A stretch of 9,735 nt of DNA from Candidatus Methanoplasma sp. (GCA_031283015.1 JAITCQ010000035.1:1-9735); one strand, 5' to 3'. Numbered from the stretch's first letter, positions 1 through 5,875 are shown. Notes: a model not told the origin generated them from the letters alone. Translations and numbers: made by a program.

Positions 1-16
1 CTATAAACGTTTTTAA

Positions 17-45
17 ACGGGGCCGGGCCCCGTCCTCCTTCTTTT
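17..45 (+). terminator. possible terminator hairpin with T tract
   Basis: Bases 17-23 (ACGGGGC) pair with 27-33 (GCCCCGT) around a 3-base loop, giving a 7-bp GC-rich stem. Pyrimidine-rich DNA with T runs follows at 39-45, and a second T run lies at 62-68. This would suit the end of a plus-strand gene lying left of the window, but no such gene is visible, so the role is inferred. Confidence 0.35.
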
Positions 46-101
46 TGAACGCCGTCATGCTTCTTTTTCGTCCACCGGGCGCCCGACCCGAGAAAAGAAT
101 C

Positions 102-109
102 TTTTATTT
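102..109 (+). promoter_or_regulatory. TATA box for the NMN adenylyltransferase operon
   Basis: The sequence TTTTATTT is centred about 23 bases before the ATG at 129. With the usual archaeal spacing, transcription would start at or next to the ATG, giving a leaderless mRNA. No strong ribosome-binding site is present between the box and the ATG. Confidence 0.5.
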
Positions 110-128
110 GTTGCGTCGATAGGGTACC

Positions 129-659
129 ATGGTCCCCAAACATTGTTTCAGCGAGAATTCGCTGATGATCGGAAGATTCCAGCCCCTCCACAACGGACAC
201 ATGGAGGTCATCCGCAAGTGCGCGGCGGAGTCCGAGAAGCTTACTATTGGTATCGGCAGCGCCCAGTACTCGCACGAATGCGACAATCCCTTCACGGCGG
301 GCGAGAGGTACCTGATGATCGACGAGGTGATGAAGGACGAAGGCATCGCCAATTACTGCATCGTGCCGATAGAGGACCTGAATCGGTATTCGTTGTGGGT
401 GGCCCAGGTCGAATCGCTCTCCCCCCCGTTCTCAAGGGTCTACAGCAACAACCCCCTTACCAGGCGTCTGTTCAGCGAGGCGGGGTACGAATTGAGGGAC
501 TCCCCTCTGTACAACCGCGAGATATATTCCGGCACCGCCGTGAGGAAAAAGATGACAGAAGGCGAAGGCTGGCGCCCCCTCGTGCCCGGAAAGGCGGCGG
601 AGGTCATTGATTATATTGACGGCGTCAGAAGGCTGAGAGAGATAACCGGAGGGGAATGA
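129..659 (+). CDS. nadM: nicotinamide-nucleotide adenylyltransferase, archaeal NadM type
   Basis: This enzyme joins NMN and ATP to make NAD+ and pyrophosphate, the last step of NAD synthesis in the cytoplasm. The protein has 176 residues, the usual size for archaeal NMN adenylyltransferases. It carries the nucleotidyltransferase signature GRFQPLHNGH at residues 15-24 (the HxGH-type ATP site), the family block GSAQYSHECDNPFTAGER at 43-60, and the second signature YSGTAVR (ISGTxIR type) at 133-139. The ATG at 129 is chosen because an in-frame TAG lies directly upstream at 120-122, and the next ATG at 165 would cut off the first beta strand leading into GRFQP. The residues before that strand (VPKHCFSEN) make a slightly longer N-terminus than usual. 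Its stop overlaps an ATGA at 656-659, and an NMN deamidase gene follows at once, so the two are probably co-transcribed. Confidence 0.93.
   Translation: MVPKHCFSENSLMIGRFQPLHNGHMEVIRKCAAESEKLTIGIGSAQYSHECDNPFTAGERYLMIDEVMKDEGIANYCIVPIEDLNRYSLWVAQVESLSPPFSRVYSNNPLTRRLFSEAGYELRDSPLYNREIYSGTAVRKKMTEGEGWRPLVPGKAAEVIDYIDGVRRLREITGGE
648..654 (+). promoter_or_regulatory. Shine-Dalgarno sequence pointing to a CTG start for pncC
   Basis: GGAGGGG at 648-654 is a strong ribosome-binding site placed 6 bases before the CTG at 661. The ATG at 656 is only 1 base away and leads to a stop two codons later (ATG ACC TGA). The TTG at 694 is too far from this site. Confidence 0.5.
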
Positions 660-660
660 C

Positions 661-1137
661 CTGACCCTCGCGGAGGATCTTTCAAAGGTCCTTTTGAAGA
701 ATAAACTCACAATATCCGCGGCAGAATCCTGCACGGGAGGGCTGCTTGGTTCGATCATCACATCAGTCCCTGGGTCATCAGGATACTTCCTGGGGGGGGC
801 GGTCACATACAGCAACGGTTCGAAGGAAGACCTGCTGGGGGTTCCGAAGGCTGTGATGATCGGCAACGGCGCGGTGAGCGAGGAGACCGCCGTCGAGATG
901 GCCGTCGGCGTCAGGAAGATGTTCGGTTCGGATCTCGCTCTTTCAATAACCGGTATAGCCGGCCCCGAAGGAGGGACCGCCTCCAAACCCGTCGGAACGG
1001 TCTGGATCGGCGTCTCAACAGGGGACGGGACATTCGCCAGAAGGTTTGGCTTCAGCGGGAGCAGGGACGAGATACGCTTGAGCGCCGCCGAGGCCGCCAT
1101 CAAGCTGCTCATCGAGGCGACGGAACGCATTCACTGA
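661..1137 (+). CDS. pncC: NMN amidohydrolase, CinA C-terminal (PncC) family
   Basis: This family hydrolyses NMN to nicotinate mononucleotide and ammonia, returning NMN to NAD synthesis. It is a stand-alone CinA C-terminal domain without the N-terminal MoaB-like domain of CinA. With the CTG at 661 as residue 1 it has 158 residues. Visible motifs are AESCTGG at 21-27, VTYSN followed by LLGV near 49-61, GAVSEETA near 70-77, SITGIAGP at 95-102 and KPVGTVW at 109-115. The start is odd: the frame contains no ATG or GTG. The first usable standard start, TTG at 694, removes the N-terminal helix (TLAEDLSKVLL) that this family normally has before AESCTGG. Either CTG 661 is used, or an indel separates the ATG at 656 from the frame. 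It is translationally coupled to the upstream NMN adenylyltransferase. The function call is firm, the start is not. Confidence 0.88.
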   Translation: MTLAEDLSKVLLKNKLTISAAESCTGGLLGSIITSVPGSSGYFLGGAVTYSNGSKEDLLGVPKAVMIGNGAVSEETAVEMAVGVRKMFGSDLALSITGIAGPEGGTASKPVGTVWIGVSTGDGTFARRFGFSGSRDEIRLSAAEAAIKLLIEATERIH

Positions 1138-1138
1138 A

Positions 1139-1147
1139 TTTTAATAT
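1139..1147 (+). promoter_or_regulatory. TATA box for purC
   Basis: TTTTAATAT lies immediately after the pncC stop and is centred about 25 bases before the ATG at 1168, the spacing expected for a leaderless purC mRNA. No Shine-Dalgarno sequence precedes that ATG. Confidence 0.6.
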
Positions 1148-1167
1148 CATTCAGCCTATTGTCGTCT

Positions 1168-2070
1168 ATGAAACACATAATGACCGGAAAGGTAAAAGAG
1201 GTCTATCAGGTCGACGGCGAAACGCTGGAGTTCGCTTATACGGACAATATTTCGGTCTTCGATAAGGTCATACCGTCAAAGGTGCCGCATAAGGGGGAGA
1301 CGCTTTGCAGGACCGCGAAATATTGGTTCGAGATTCTGACCGATAGAGGCGTGCGCAACCACTACATCGACGAGCCCGCGTCCGACAGGATGAGGGTGAA
1401 GAAGGTCGATATAATACGCGACTATAGCAAAATAAACAACAGAACAACGAACTATCTGATACCTCTGGAGATAATATGCAGACATTATGTGGCGGGTTCT
1501 CTGCTCGACCGCATCAAAGCGGGAAAGATAACGTCCGAACAGCTCGGGTTCCCGAAGGACCATGTCGTGAAATACGGCGAGAAGCTTCCGAGGCCGTTCC
1601 TCGAGGCCACGACCAAACTCGAGGAGCACGACATGAACCTCACCGAAGATGAGGCGAAGAAGATGGCGGGCCTCACAGACAAGGAATATCAGGAGATCAT
1701 GGAGACCGTCCTCAGGATCGATTCGATCATCGCGGAAGAGGTGGCGAAGCGCGGCCTTATACACTGTGACGGCAAGAAGGAGTTCGGATACGACAAAGAA
1801 AGGAGGCTCATGGTACTGGACACCTTCGGGACGCTTGACGAGGACAGATGGTGGGACTCGGAGGAGTACGCCAAAGGGAACATCGTCGAGCTTTCGAAGG
1901 AGTTCGTCAGGCAGCACTACAGGGAGACGGGATACCACAAGGAATTGATGGACGCGCGCGACGCGGGCCTGAAAGAACCAGACATACCCGCGCTGCCGCA
2001 GGGTGTCGTCGACAGAGTGAGCAAACTCTATGTGGACATGTTCGAAAGGATCACCGGCGAAAGGTTCTGA
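1168..2070 (+). CDS. purC: phosphoribosylaminoimidazole-succinocarboxamide synthase (SAICAR synthase)
   Basis: PurC ligates aspartate to CAIR using ATP to give SAICAR in de novo purine synthesis. The start is the ATG at 1168, which follows a well-spaced TATA box; an upstream in-frame TTG at 1159 has no support. The 300-residue protein is longer than the common form of about 240 residues. Family landmarks are the nucleotide-binding N-terminus GKVKEVYQ (7-14), SVFDKVIP (29-36) with HKGETL (41-46), PLEIICRHYVAGSLLDR (99-115), TKLEEHDMNLT (149-159) and GLIHCDGKKEFGYD (196-209). Where most PurC proteins read like ADEVLTPDSSRFW, this one has LDTFGTLDEDRWW (217-229), and it ends in a C-terminal extension of about 70 residues rich in charged residues. 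The 3' end abuts the convergent UPF0179 gene with no spacer. Confidence 0.93.
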   Translation: MKHIMTGKVKEVYQVDGETLEFAYTDNISVFDKVIPSKVPHKGETLCRTAKYWFEILTDRGVRNHYIDEPASDRMRVKKVDIIRDYSKINNRTTNYLIPLEIICRHYVAGSLLDRIKAGKITSEQLGFPKDHVVKYGEKLPRPFLEATTKLEEHDMNLTEDEAKKMAGLTDKEYQEIMETVLRIDSIIAEEVAKRGLIHCDGKKEFGYDKERRLMVLDTFGTLDEDRWWDSEEYAKGNIVELSKEFVRQHYRETGYHKELMDARDAGLKEPDIPALPQGVVDRVSKLYVDMFERITGERF

Positions 2071-2077
2071 TCAGAAC
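2064..2077. other. 14-bp perfect palindrome spanning two convergent stop codons
   Basis: GTTCTGATCAGAAC is identical to its reverse complement. Its centre is the junction between the purC TGA (2068-2070) and the UPF0179 TGA (2071-2073 on the minus strand), and both proteins end in Phe-stop. No T tract or spacer separates the two genes, so their mRNAs probably overlap. A role in bidirectional termination is possible but not shown. Confidence 0.6.
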
Positions 2078-2496
2078 AGCTTCACCAGCACAAGTCCCTC
2101 GCCGATGGGGCACTCCGCATTTCCATCGATCTCGATCACGGAGTATTTCTTACCGTTATCCAGAGCATAAGGGTGGCATATTCTGTAGTTCCCGCAGTCA
2201 AGCCTTCCGCATTCCGGCTCCTGGAACGTTATGACGCTGCCTTCTATCGCCAATTTCTTCGGCACGGCCGCTCTCTGGGCGACCTTCTTGATCTCGACCA
2301 CGCGCACGATATCCTCGTTGAATGCGCATTCGTGTGTCTGGTCCCTGACCGCCGTGATCTCGTACATCGCGCCCTGCTCCAGGTTGAAACAGACCCCTTT
2401 CAGTTTGCATCCCCTGCACTCGGATTGCGGCCCCATGTAGTAGAACCTGCCGCCTTCCTTCGCCTGCGATCCGCTTACGAGCGTGATGGCCGCCAT
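2071..2496 (-). CDS. UPF0179 family protein, Cys-rich
   Basis: This 141-residue protein belongs to UPF0179, an archaeal family without an established biochemical function as far as I know. It has eight cysteines. Cys27, Cys30 and Cys36 sit in ECRGCKLKGVCFNLE, and Cys96, Cys101 and Cys107 sit in ECGRLDCGNYRICHP; Cys57 and Cys129 are isolated. Two clusters of three suggest a bound metal or iron-sulfur cluster, which is an inference. No membrane segment or signal peptide is seen. The ATG at 2496 lies three bases after the egsA stop and is preceded by a near-perfect ribosome site GGAGTGATC, so it is the second gene of an egsA operon and is probably translationally coupled. The family call is fairly sure; the function is unknown. 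Confidence 0.82.
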   Translation of the reverse strand: MAAITLVSGSQAKEGGRFYYMGPQSECRGCKLKGVCFNLEQGAMYEITAVRDQTHECAFNEDIVRVVEIKKVAQRAAVPKKLAIEGSVITFQEPECGRLDCGNYRICHPYALDNGKKYSVIEIDGNAECPIGEGLVLVKLF

Positions 2497-2499
2497 GTC

Positions 2500-3558
2500 T
2501 CAGATCACTCCGGTGGCCCTTGCCAACCTTTTCGCCGTCTTTTCTGTGAGCTTCTTGCGTTCGAGTATGGTGAACCTATCGTCGCGCATGTCCTTTGCCA
2601 TCACTAGGGCTTTTATTATCTCCTCGTCGGTGAAGCCGAGTTCCTCCGCGGTGGTCGGGGCGCCGATGTTCTTCAATGCGTCCCGGATCCTTTCCCAGTC
2701 GCCGCCCTGAAGCTTCATCATCATGATCGAGCCCACTCCGCACTGCTGGCCGTGAAGGGCGGTCTCCGGCCTTATGACGTCCAGCGCATGCGAGAACATG
2801 TGTTCAGAACCGCTTGTGGGCCTTGAGCTCCCGGCGATCAGCATGGAGACGCCGGAGGCTATTATCGGTTTTAGAACGAGCCACACGCTCTCTTCCAGTC
2901 CGGGTTTTATCCCTCTGCTGCTGGAAATGATCTCCTCCGCGGCGTACTTCGCTATCGTGTACGCGGAACTACTCATCTCATCGCCCGCGGTCCTGTTGGC
3001 CAGTTCCCAATCCCTCAGCGCGGTGAGGTTGGATACTACGTCCGCGCACCCCGCCGCCAGATATTTGTAGGGTGCGTCGTTGATCACCGTGGTGTCTGCG
3101 ATGATGGCGATGGGCGAGACCGCGCCCACGGATCTGGACCCGTCCCCGGACTTGATGGAAGCGCGGTCGGACGCGATCCCGTCGTGGGCGACGGACGTGG
3201 GTATGCTTATGAGCGGTATGTTGAGATCCTTTGCGACCATCTTGGAGATGTCTATCTTGCTTCCGCCACCCACCGCCAGCAGGAACTTTGCTTTGTGTTC
3301 CTTCGCGGCCTCCTCCACCGCCGCGACGTTCTCATAGGTGGCGTTCCCGGTCAGAACGGCGGCTATGTCATAACTTTCGGACGCCAGGTCCTCGACCTTC
3401 TTTCCGGCGGCCTTGTACGTGTCCTCGCCCGTCACGATCAGTCCGTTCTTGCCGAACTGAAGGTTCCGGCAGACGTCTGCAACTTCGTCTGTCGCATTGT
3501 GCCCCAACCATACGTTCCTTGGGAATTCCATTGATCTTTTCTTAGTAAAAGCCGCCAT
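2500..3558 (-). CDS. egsA: sn-glycerol-1-phosphate dehydrogenase
   Basis: EgsA reduces dihydroxyacetone phosphate with NAD(P)H to sn-glycerol 1-phosphate, the backbone of archaeal ether lipids. The 352-residue protein is typical in length. It has the dinucleotide-binding motif GGGSKID at residues 97-103, the conserved block IPTSVAHDGIASDRAS (119-134), and the three expected zinc ligands Asp173 (GCADVVSN), His253 (SEHMFSH) and His269 (ALHGQQ). The ATG at 3558 is preferred: the TTG at 3576 is further upstream, and MEFPRN, starting at 3531, could also serve, since many homologues begin close to it. A TATA box about 43 bases upstream of the ATG predicts a leader of roughly 18 bases containing AAGGGG. 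It forms an operon with the UPF0179 gene and is divergent from the flavoprotein gene. Confidence 0.94.
   Translation of the reverse strand: MAAFTKKRSMEFPRNVWLGHNATDEVADVCRNLQFGKNGLIVTGEDTYKAAGKKVEDLASESYDIAAVLTGNATYENVAAVEEAAKEHKAKFLLAVGGGSKIDISKMVAKDLNIPLISIPTSVAHDGIASDRASIKSGDGSRSVGAVSPIAIIADTTVINDAPYKYLAAGCADVVSNLTALRDWELANRTAGDEMSSSAYTIAKYAAEEIISSSRGIKPGLEESVWLVLKPIIASGVSMLIAGSSRPTSGSEHMFSHALDVIRPETALHGQQCGVGSIMMMKLQGGDWERIRDALKNIGAPTTAEELGFTDEEIIKALVMAKDMRDDRFTILERKKLTEKTAKRLARATGVI
2503..2511 (-). promoter_or_regulatory. Shine-Dalgarno sequence of the UPF0179 gene
   Basis: On the minus strand GGAGTGATC lies 6 bases before the ATG at 2496. It matches the 16S 3' end complement GGAGGTGATC except for one missing G. 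It sits inside the last codons of egsA. Confidence 0.6.
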
Positions 3559-3596
3559 GACACGCCCCTTCGGCAACTGCCCGAATCTACTCAGAA

Positions 3597-3607
3597 CATA
3601 TAAAAGG
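3597..3607. promoter_or_regulatory. TATA element shared by divergent egsA and flavoprotein genes
   Basis: CATATAAAAGG reads as TATAAA on the plus strand (3599-3604, about 28 bases before the ATG at 3630) and as CTTTTATATG on the minus strand, about 43 bases before the egsA ATG at 3558. No second AT-rich element is seen between the two genes, so one box may serve both directions. Confidence 0.5.
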
Positions 3608-3629
3608 AATACACTGCATGTTCAATAAT

Positions 3630-4172
3630 ATGAGGGCCTCGATCATATGCGGGAGCAGGGACGGAGGGTTCACGTCGGAGATGTGCCGTTCTTTCTCAAA
3701 GGGTCTGGCCGTTCACGGCGTGTCTTCGGAGATATTTTTCCCCCTTGGCATGAACATAGAACACTGCACGGGCTGCGGAGCCTGTTCCGCGGACGGGAGA
3801 TGCGTCATATCAGATGACATGGACGCGATATATGAAGCCTTTGAAAAAAGCAGCCTTCTCATTCTGACCTCGCCGATCCGTTTCAGCGGCCCGTCATCCG
3901 TGATAAAGACCGTGATCGACAGATTCCAGCCGGTCTGGTTCAAAGGCCGCGGACATCCGGCGTACGCCGCCGCGCTGCTGTCCGGCGGCAGCATGACCCC
4001 CTATTTCACCAACACGGTGTCGATCCTCAAGGTGTTCTCCCTCACGGCGGGGATGGAATGGCTTGGGTACTTGGGCATACCGGACACGGATGAGAAAGAA
4101 ACGCGGGACGTGTCGGCGCCTGCCTTTGACTACGGGAAAGAGATAGCCCTGACCGTGATCAAAGATCCGTAA
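3630..4172 (+). CDS. iron-sulfur flavoprotein (Isf-like, NADPH-dependent FMN reductase fold)
   Basis: The 180-residue protein has a flavodoxin-like fold. The FMN phosphate loop is near ICGSRDGGFTSEM (6-18), and SPIRFSGPSSVIKTVIDRF (81-99) matches the family block before the flavin site. Between them a compact cluster motif CTGCGACSADGRC (Cys46, Cys49, Cys52, Cys58; CX2CX2CX5C) marks the iron-sulfur flavoprotein family. Methanosarcina Isf passes electrons between ferredoxin and acceptors, and oxygen or peroxide reduction has been proposed; the substrate here is unknown. The ATG at 3630 is preferred over the in-frame ATG at 3618 because MRASIICGS matches the usual family start and lies at leaderless distance from the TATA box. 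Its last 14 bases overlap the end of the convergent HisA-like gene. Confidence 0.82.
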   Translation: MRASIICGSRDGGFTSEMCRSFSKGLAVHGVSSEIFFPLGMNIEHCTGCGACSADGRCVISDDMDAIYEAFEKSSLLILTSPIRFSGPSSVIKTVIDRFQPVWFKGRGHPAYAAALLSGGSMTPYFTNTVSILKVFSLTAGMEWLGYLGIPDTDEKETRDVSAPAFDYGKEIALTVIKDP

Positions 4173-4785
4173 TGATCATTTTGAAACCTATTCCCCCCAC
4201 TGACCCGTCACCCTTCCTGAGAAAAGGTATCAGTCCTTCGTACCTGTCGCCGAGGGCCATCCATTCATCCCTTCCAACAGAGGAATCCGTGTCAAGAACC
4301 GCGATATCCCGGAACCCTGTCTTAGACAGATCCCCCACGACCGTTCTGAGGTCCTCCCTCCGTCCTCCTCTGCATACCGCCGCCCCCCCGAGAACGAACA
4401 ACACCGGTATGCAGTTCTCGGATACTTCGTAAGCTTCGTTCATGACCAGGCCGTTCCTTACGGTATGGTAGGGTATGAGCACCTTTGAGACCTCTCCCAT
4501 GAAGCAGTCAAAGACATCCTCTATATCCGAAATATGCGTCATGAGCCAGACGTCGCTTCCGGGGAACCGCATGCTGGTAAGGAGACGGTCATCGAGTTCC
4601 CCTCTTCCGAGTCCCTTCACGTCCGCAACCGCGACCGGCATCCTGTCATCTGCACCTTCTGCGGAATATGACTGTCTGACCGGTTCCGATAGAAAGGAGA
4701 CGTCCGTGCCTTTGAACTTCACGGGGGCGGTCCTCACCTCGCCGCCTTTGAGCACGGCGTATATTGCGGGGATATCCATGGGCAT
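4159..4785 (-). CDS. HisA/HisF-related TIM-barrel protein, probably non-catalytic
   Basis: The 208 residues resemble the HisA/HisF-related proteins of methanogens (TIM barrel, phosphate-sugar binding). Recognisable parts are a first strand IPAIYAVLKGGEVRT (5-19), SDIEDVF (86-92) in the position of the HisA block that resembles GIRSVEDV, a second-half start YEVSENCIPVLFVLGGA (119-135), GFRDIAVLDTDSSVGRD (157-173), and a C-terminal phosphate-site-like GDGSVGGIGF (192-201). The Asp of the first strand (HisA pattern PAID) is replaced by Tyr9, and the strand near 126-135 has no Asp, so isomerase activity is unlikely. It is shorter than HisA (about 240 residues). Start choice lies between the ATG at 4785 and that at 4779; two TATA-like elements upstream do not decide. 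The family assignment is by eye and moderate; the function is unknown. Confidence 0.5.
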   Translation of the reverse strand: MPMDIPAIYAVLKGGEVRTAPVKFKGTDVSFLSEPVRQSYSAEGADDRMPVAVADVKGLGRGELDDRLLTSMRFPGSDVWLMTHISDIEDVFDCFMGEVSKVLIPYHTVRNGLVMNEAYEVSENCIPVLFVLGGAAVCRGGRREDLRTVVGDLSKTGFRDIAVLDTDSSVGRDEWMALGDRYEGLIPFLRKGDGSVGGIGFKMIITDL

Positions 4786-4796
4786 ACATGCTGAAA

Positions 4797-4815
4797 TAAA
4801 TATAAACTATTTAAG
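4797..4815 (-). promoter_or_regulatory. TATA region for the HisA-like gene
   Basis: On the minus strand this AT-rich stretch reads CTTAAATAG followed by TTTATATTTA. The first is centred about 26 bases before the ATG at 4785, the second about 23 bases before the ATG at 4779. Either gives a leaderless or nearly leaderless mRNA. Confidence 0.5.
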
Positions 4816-4827
4816 TGGCAACGAATG

Positions 4828-4836
4828 AATAATATA
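4828..4836 (+). promoter_or_regulatory. TATA box for desulfoferrodoxin gene
   Basis: AATAATATA predicts a transcription start near 4858 and a short leader of about 13 bases before the ATG at 4871. A weak ribosome site, GGTG at 4859-4862, lies 8 bases before that ATG. TATAAAT at 4864-4870 touches the start codon and is too close to act for this gene. Confidence 0.4.
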
Positions 4837-4870
4837 CTCTGAACAAGGTTTTAGGGACGGTGTTATAAAT

Positions 4871-5257
4871 ATGTCAGTTGAGAAAAGAGCTGTTTACATG
4901 TGTTCGACGTGCAAGAACTACGTTGAGGGGCTGTACTCCGCGGGAGGGTCCGTCCCGGAGTGCTGCGGGGAGGAGATGACAAAACTGGAGCCTCAGATCG
5001 CAGACGCCGCGAAGGAGAAGCACGTCCCTTTCATAGAGAAAAAGGACGGCGGCGTGCTCGTCAAGGTCGGTAAAGAGGCCGCCCACCCGATGACCCCCGA
5101 GCATTACATAGTGTTCATAGAGATATGCGCGGACGGCGTCCTGATGAGGAAATATCTCAAACCCGGAGATGCGCCGGAAGCGTTCTTCAAGACGGACGCG
5201 AAAAACATCGTCGCCTGGGAACTCTGCAATATCCACAAATACTGGAAATCGTCATAA
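4871..5257 (+). CDS. dfx: desulfoferrodoxin (two-iron superoxide reductase)
   Basis: Superoxide reductase converts superoxide to hydrogen peroxide without making oxygen, a defence typical of strict anaerobes. The 128-residue protein has both domains of the two-iron class. The N-terminal desulforedoxin-like site has Cys11, Cys14, Cys31 and Cys32 (CX2C and CC). The catalytic domain has EKHVPFIE with His51, HPMTPEHYI with His72 and His78, and the C-terminal CNIHKYW with Cys119 and His122, which together form the usual His4Cys iron site. LKPGDAPEAFF (96-106) is also a family signature. It is transcribed alone, with its own TATA box and a strong hairpin terminator after the TAA. All metal ligands are present, so it should be active. 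Confidence 0.95.
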   Translation: MSVEKRAVYMCSTCKNYVEGLYSAGGSVPECCGEEMTKLEPQIADAAKEKHVPFIEKKDGGVLVKVGKEAAHPMTPEHYIVFIEICADGVLMRKYLKPGDAPEAFFKTDAKNIVAWELCNIHKYWKSS

Positions 5258-5263
5258 ACCCTC

Positions 5264-5300
5264 AGGCCGTCCGCAGGACGGCCTTAATTCTTTTATTTGT
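5264..5300 (+). terminator. hairpin terminator after desulfoferrodoxin gene
   Basis: AGGCCGTCC (5264-5272) pairs perfectly with GGACGGCCT (5276-5284) around the loop GCA, a 9-bp stem starting 6 bases after the stop codon. A T-rich tail (TTCTTTTATTTG) follows. It is the clearest terminator in the window. Confidence 0.75.
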
Positions 5301-5305
5301 GTTAG

Positions 5306-5313
5306 TTTTAAAT
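5306..5313 (+). promoter_or_regulatory. TATA box for the charged-protein gene
   Basis: TTTTAAAT predicts a start of transcription near 5336 and a leader of about 30 bases. That leader holds a clear ribosome site GAGGT at 5354-5358, 7 bases before the ATG at 5366. This leadered gene contrasts with the leaderless ones around it. Confidence 0.6.
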
Positions 5314-5365
5314 CGGTTGACGGACATTATACGCAGGCTCCAGCAATCACAATGAGGTAACGGCA

Positions 5366-5857
5366 ATGGCATCGAAAAAGAAAGACACTTCCGCAGACAG
5401 CAAGAAAGGGAACCAACCAAAGGCGACCGCAAGGCACGCAAAGATAACAAGGACCAGAGAGGAAGAGATCGAGGCCGTCAAAAAAAGGATCGACAACGAC
5501 AAATACCTTGCGAAGAAGTACGAAGCCAACCGAAAAACGGAGATCAAAGCGCTTCCCAAAGGAGAGCGTGCCGCAGCCAAGGCCGAACTGAAGGATTCGA
5601 TCGAAAAGAGGAAAGAGGCCGAAAGAAAGGACAGGGAAAAGCTGCGCAGCCTTGTGCATGAGGAGAAGGCGGAAAAACGGAACCTGAGCAGCGAACCCTT
5701 CGACGAGGAGACCTGGATCGAAGAGGGAAGGAAGAAGGGCAAAAAGAAAGAGAGGCCGGAGGTCCGGCAGGAATCAGAGGAAGCCTTGCCAGAACCCGAG
5801 GAAATCCCCGATGAGATCGAGACCGAACAGATCGCGGACGAAGGAAAAGGAAATTGA
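5366..5857 (+). CDS. highly charged helical protein of unknown function
   Basis: I do not recognise this 163-residue protein. It is dominated by Lys, Arg, Glu, Asp and Ala and has no Cys, a single Trp (residue 117) and no membrane segment or signal peptide. Three zones are visible: a Lys-rich, probably disordered tail (1-30); a long alternating acidic/basic stretch (about 31-110) likely to form an extended helix or coiled coil, with EEEIEAVKKRIDND and KRKEAERKDREKLR as examples; and a tail with a basic patch GRKKGKKKERP (125-135) followed by an acidic, Pro- and Glu-rich end (136-160). A nucleic-acid or ribosome-binding role would fit the composition but is only a guess. It has its own TATA box and a good ribosome site (GAGGT), so it is very likely expressed. 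The following surface-protein gene has a separate promoter. Confidence 0.8.
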   Translation: MASKKKDTSADSKKGNQPKATARHAKITRTREEEIEAVKKRIDNDKYLAKKYEANRKTEIKALPKGERAAAKAELKDSIEKRKEAERKDREKLRSLVHEEKAEKRNLSSEPFDEETWIEEGRKKGKKKERPEVRQESEEALPEPEEIPDEIETEQIADEGKGN

Positions 5858-5875
5858 CAGCCGGGATGCGTTAAT

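Noticed and set aside
1..58. Minus-strand ORF from an ATG at 58 to the window edge (MTAFKKKEDGARPR...)
   Set aside because: Only 19 codons are visible, it runs through the GC hairpin, and no family can be judged from it. A divergent gene here is possible but not supported.
432..1130. Long minus-strand ORF of 232 codons opposite nadM and pncC
   Set aside because: It is a shadow of two well-supported plus-strand genes, with low-complexity Ser/Pro/Leu content and no recognisable motif.
1276..1938. 220-codon minus-strand ORF opposite purC
   Set aside because: purC motifs are clear on the plus strand; the opposite frame is a by-product of its GC-rich third positions.
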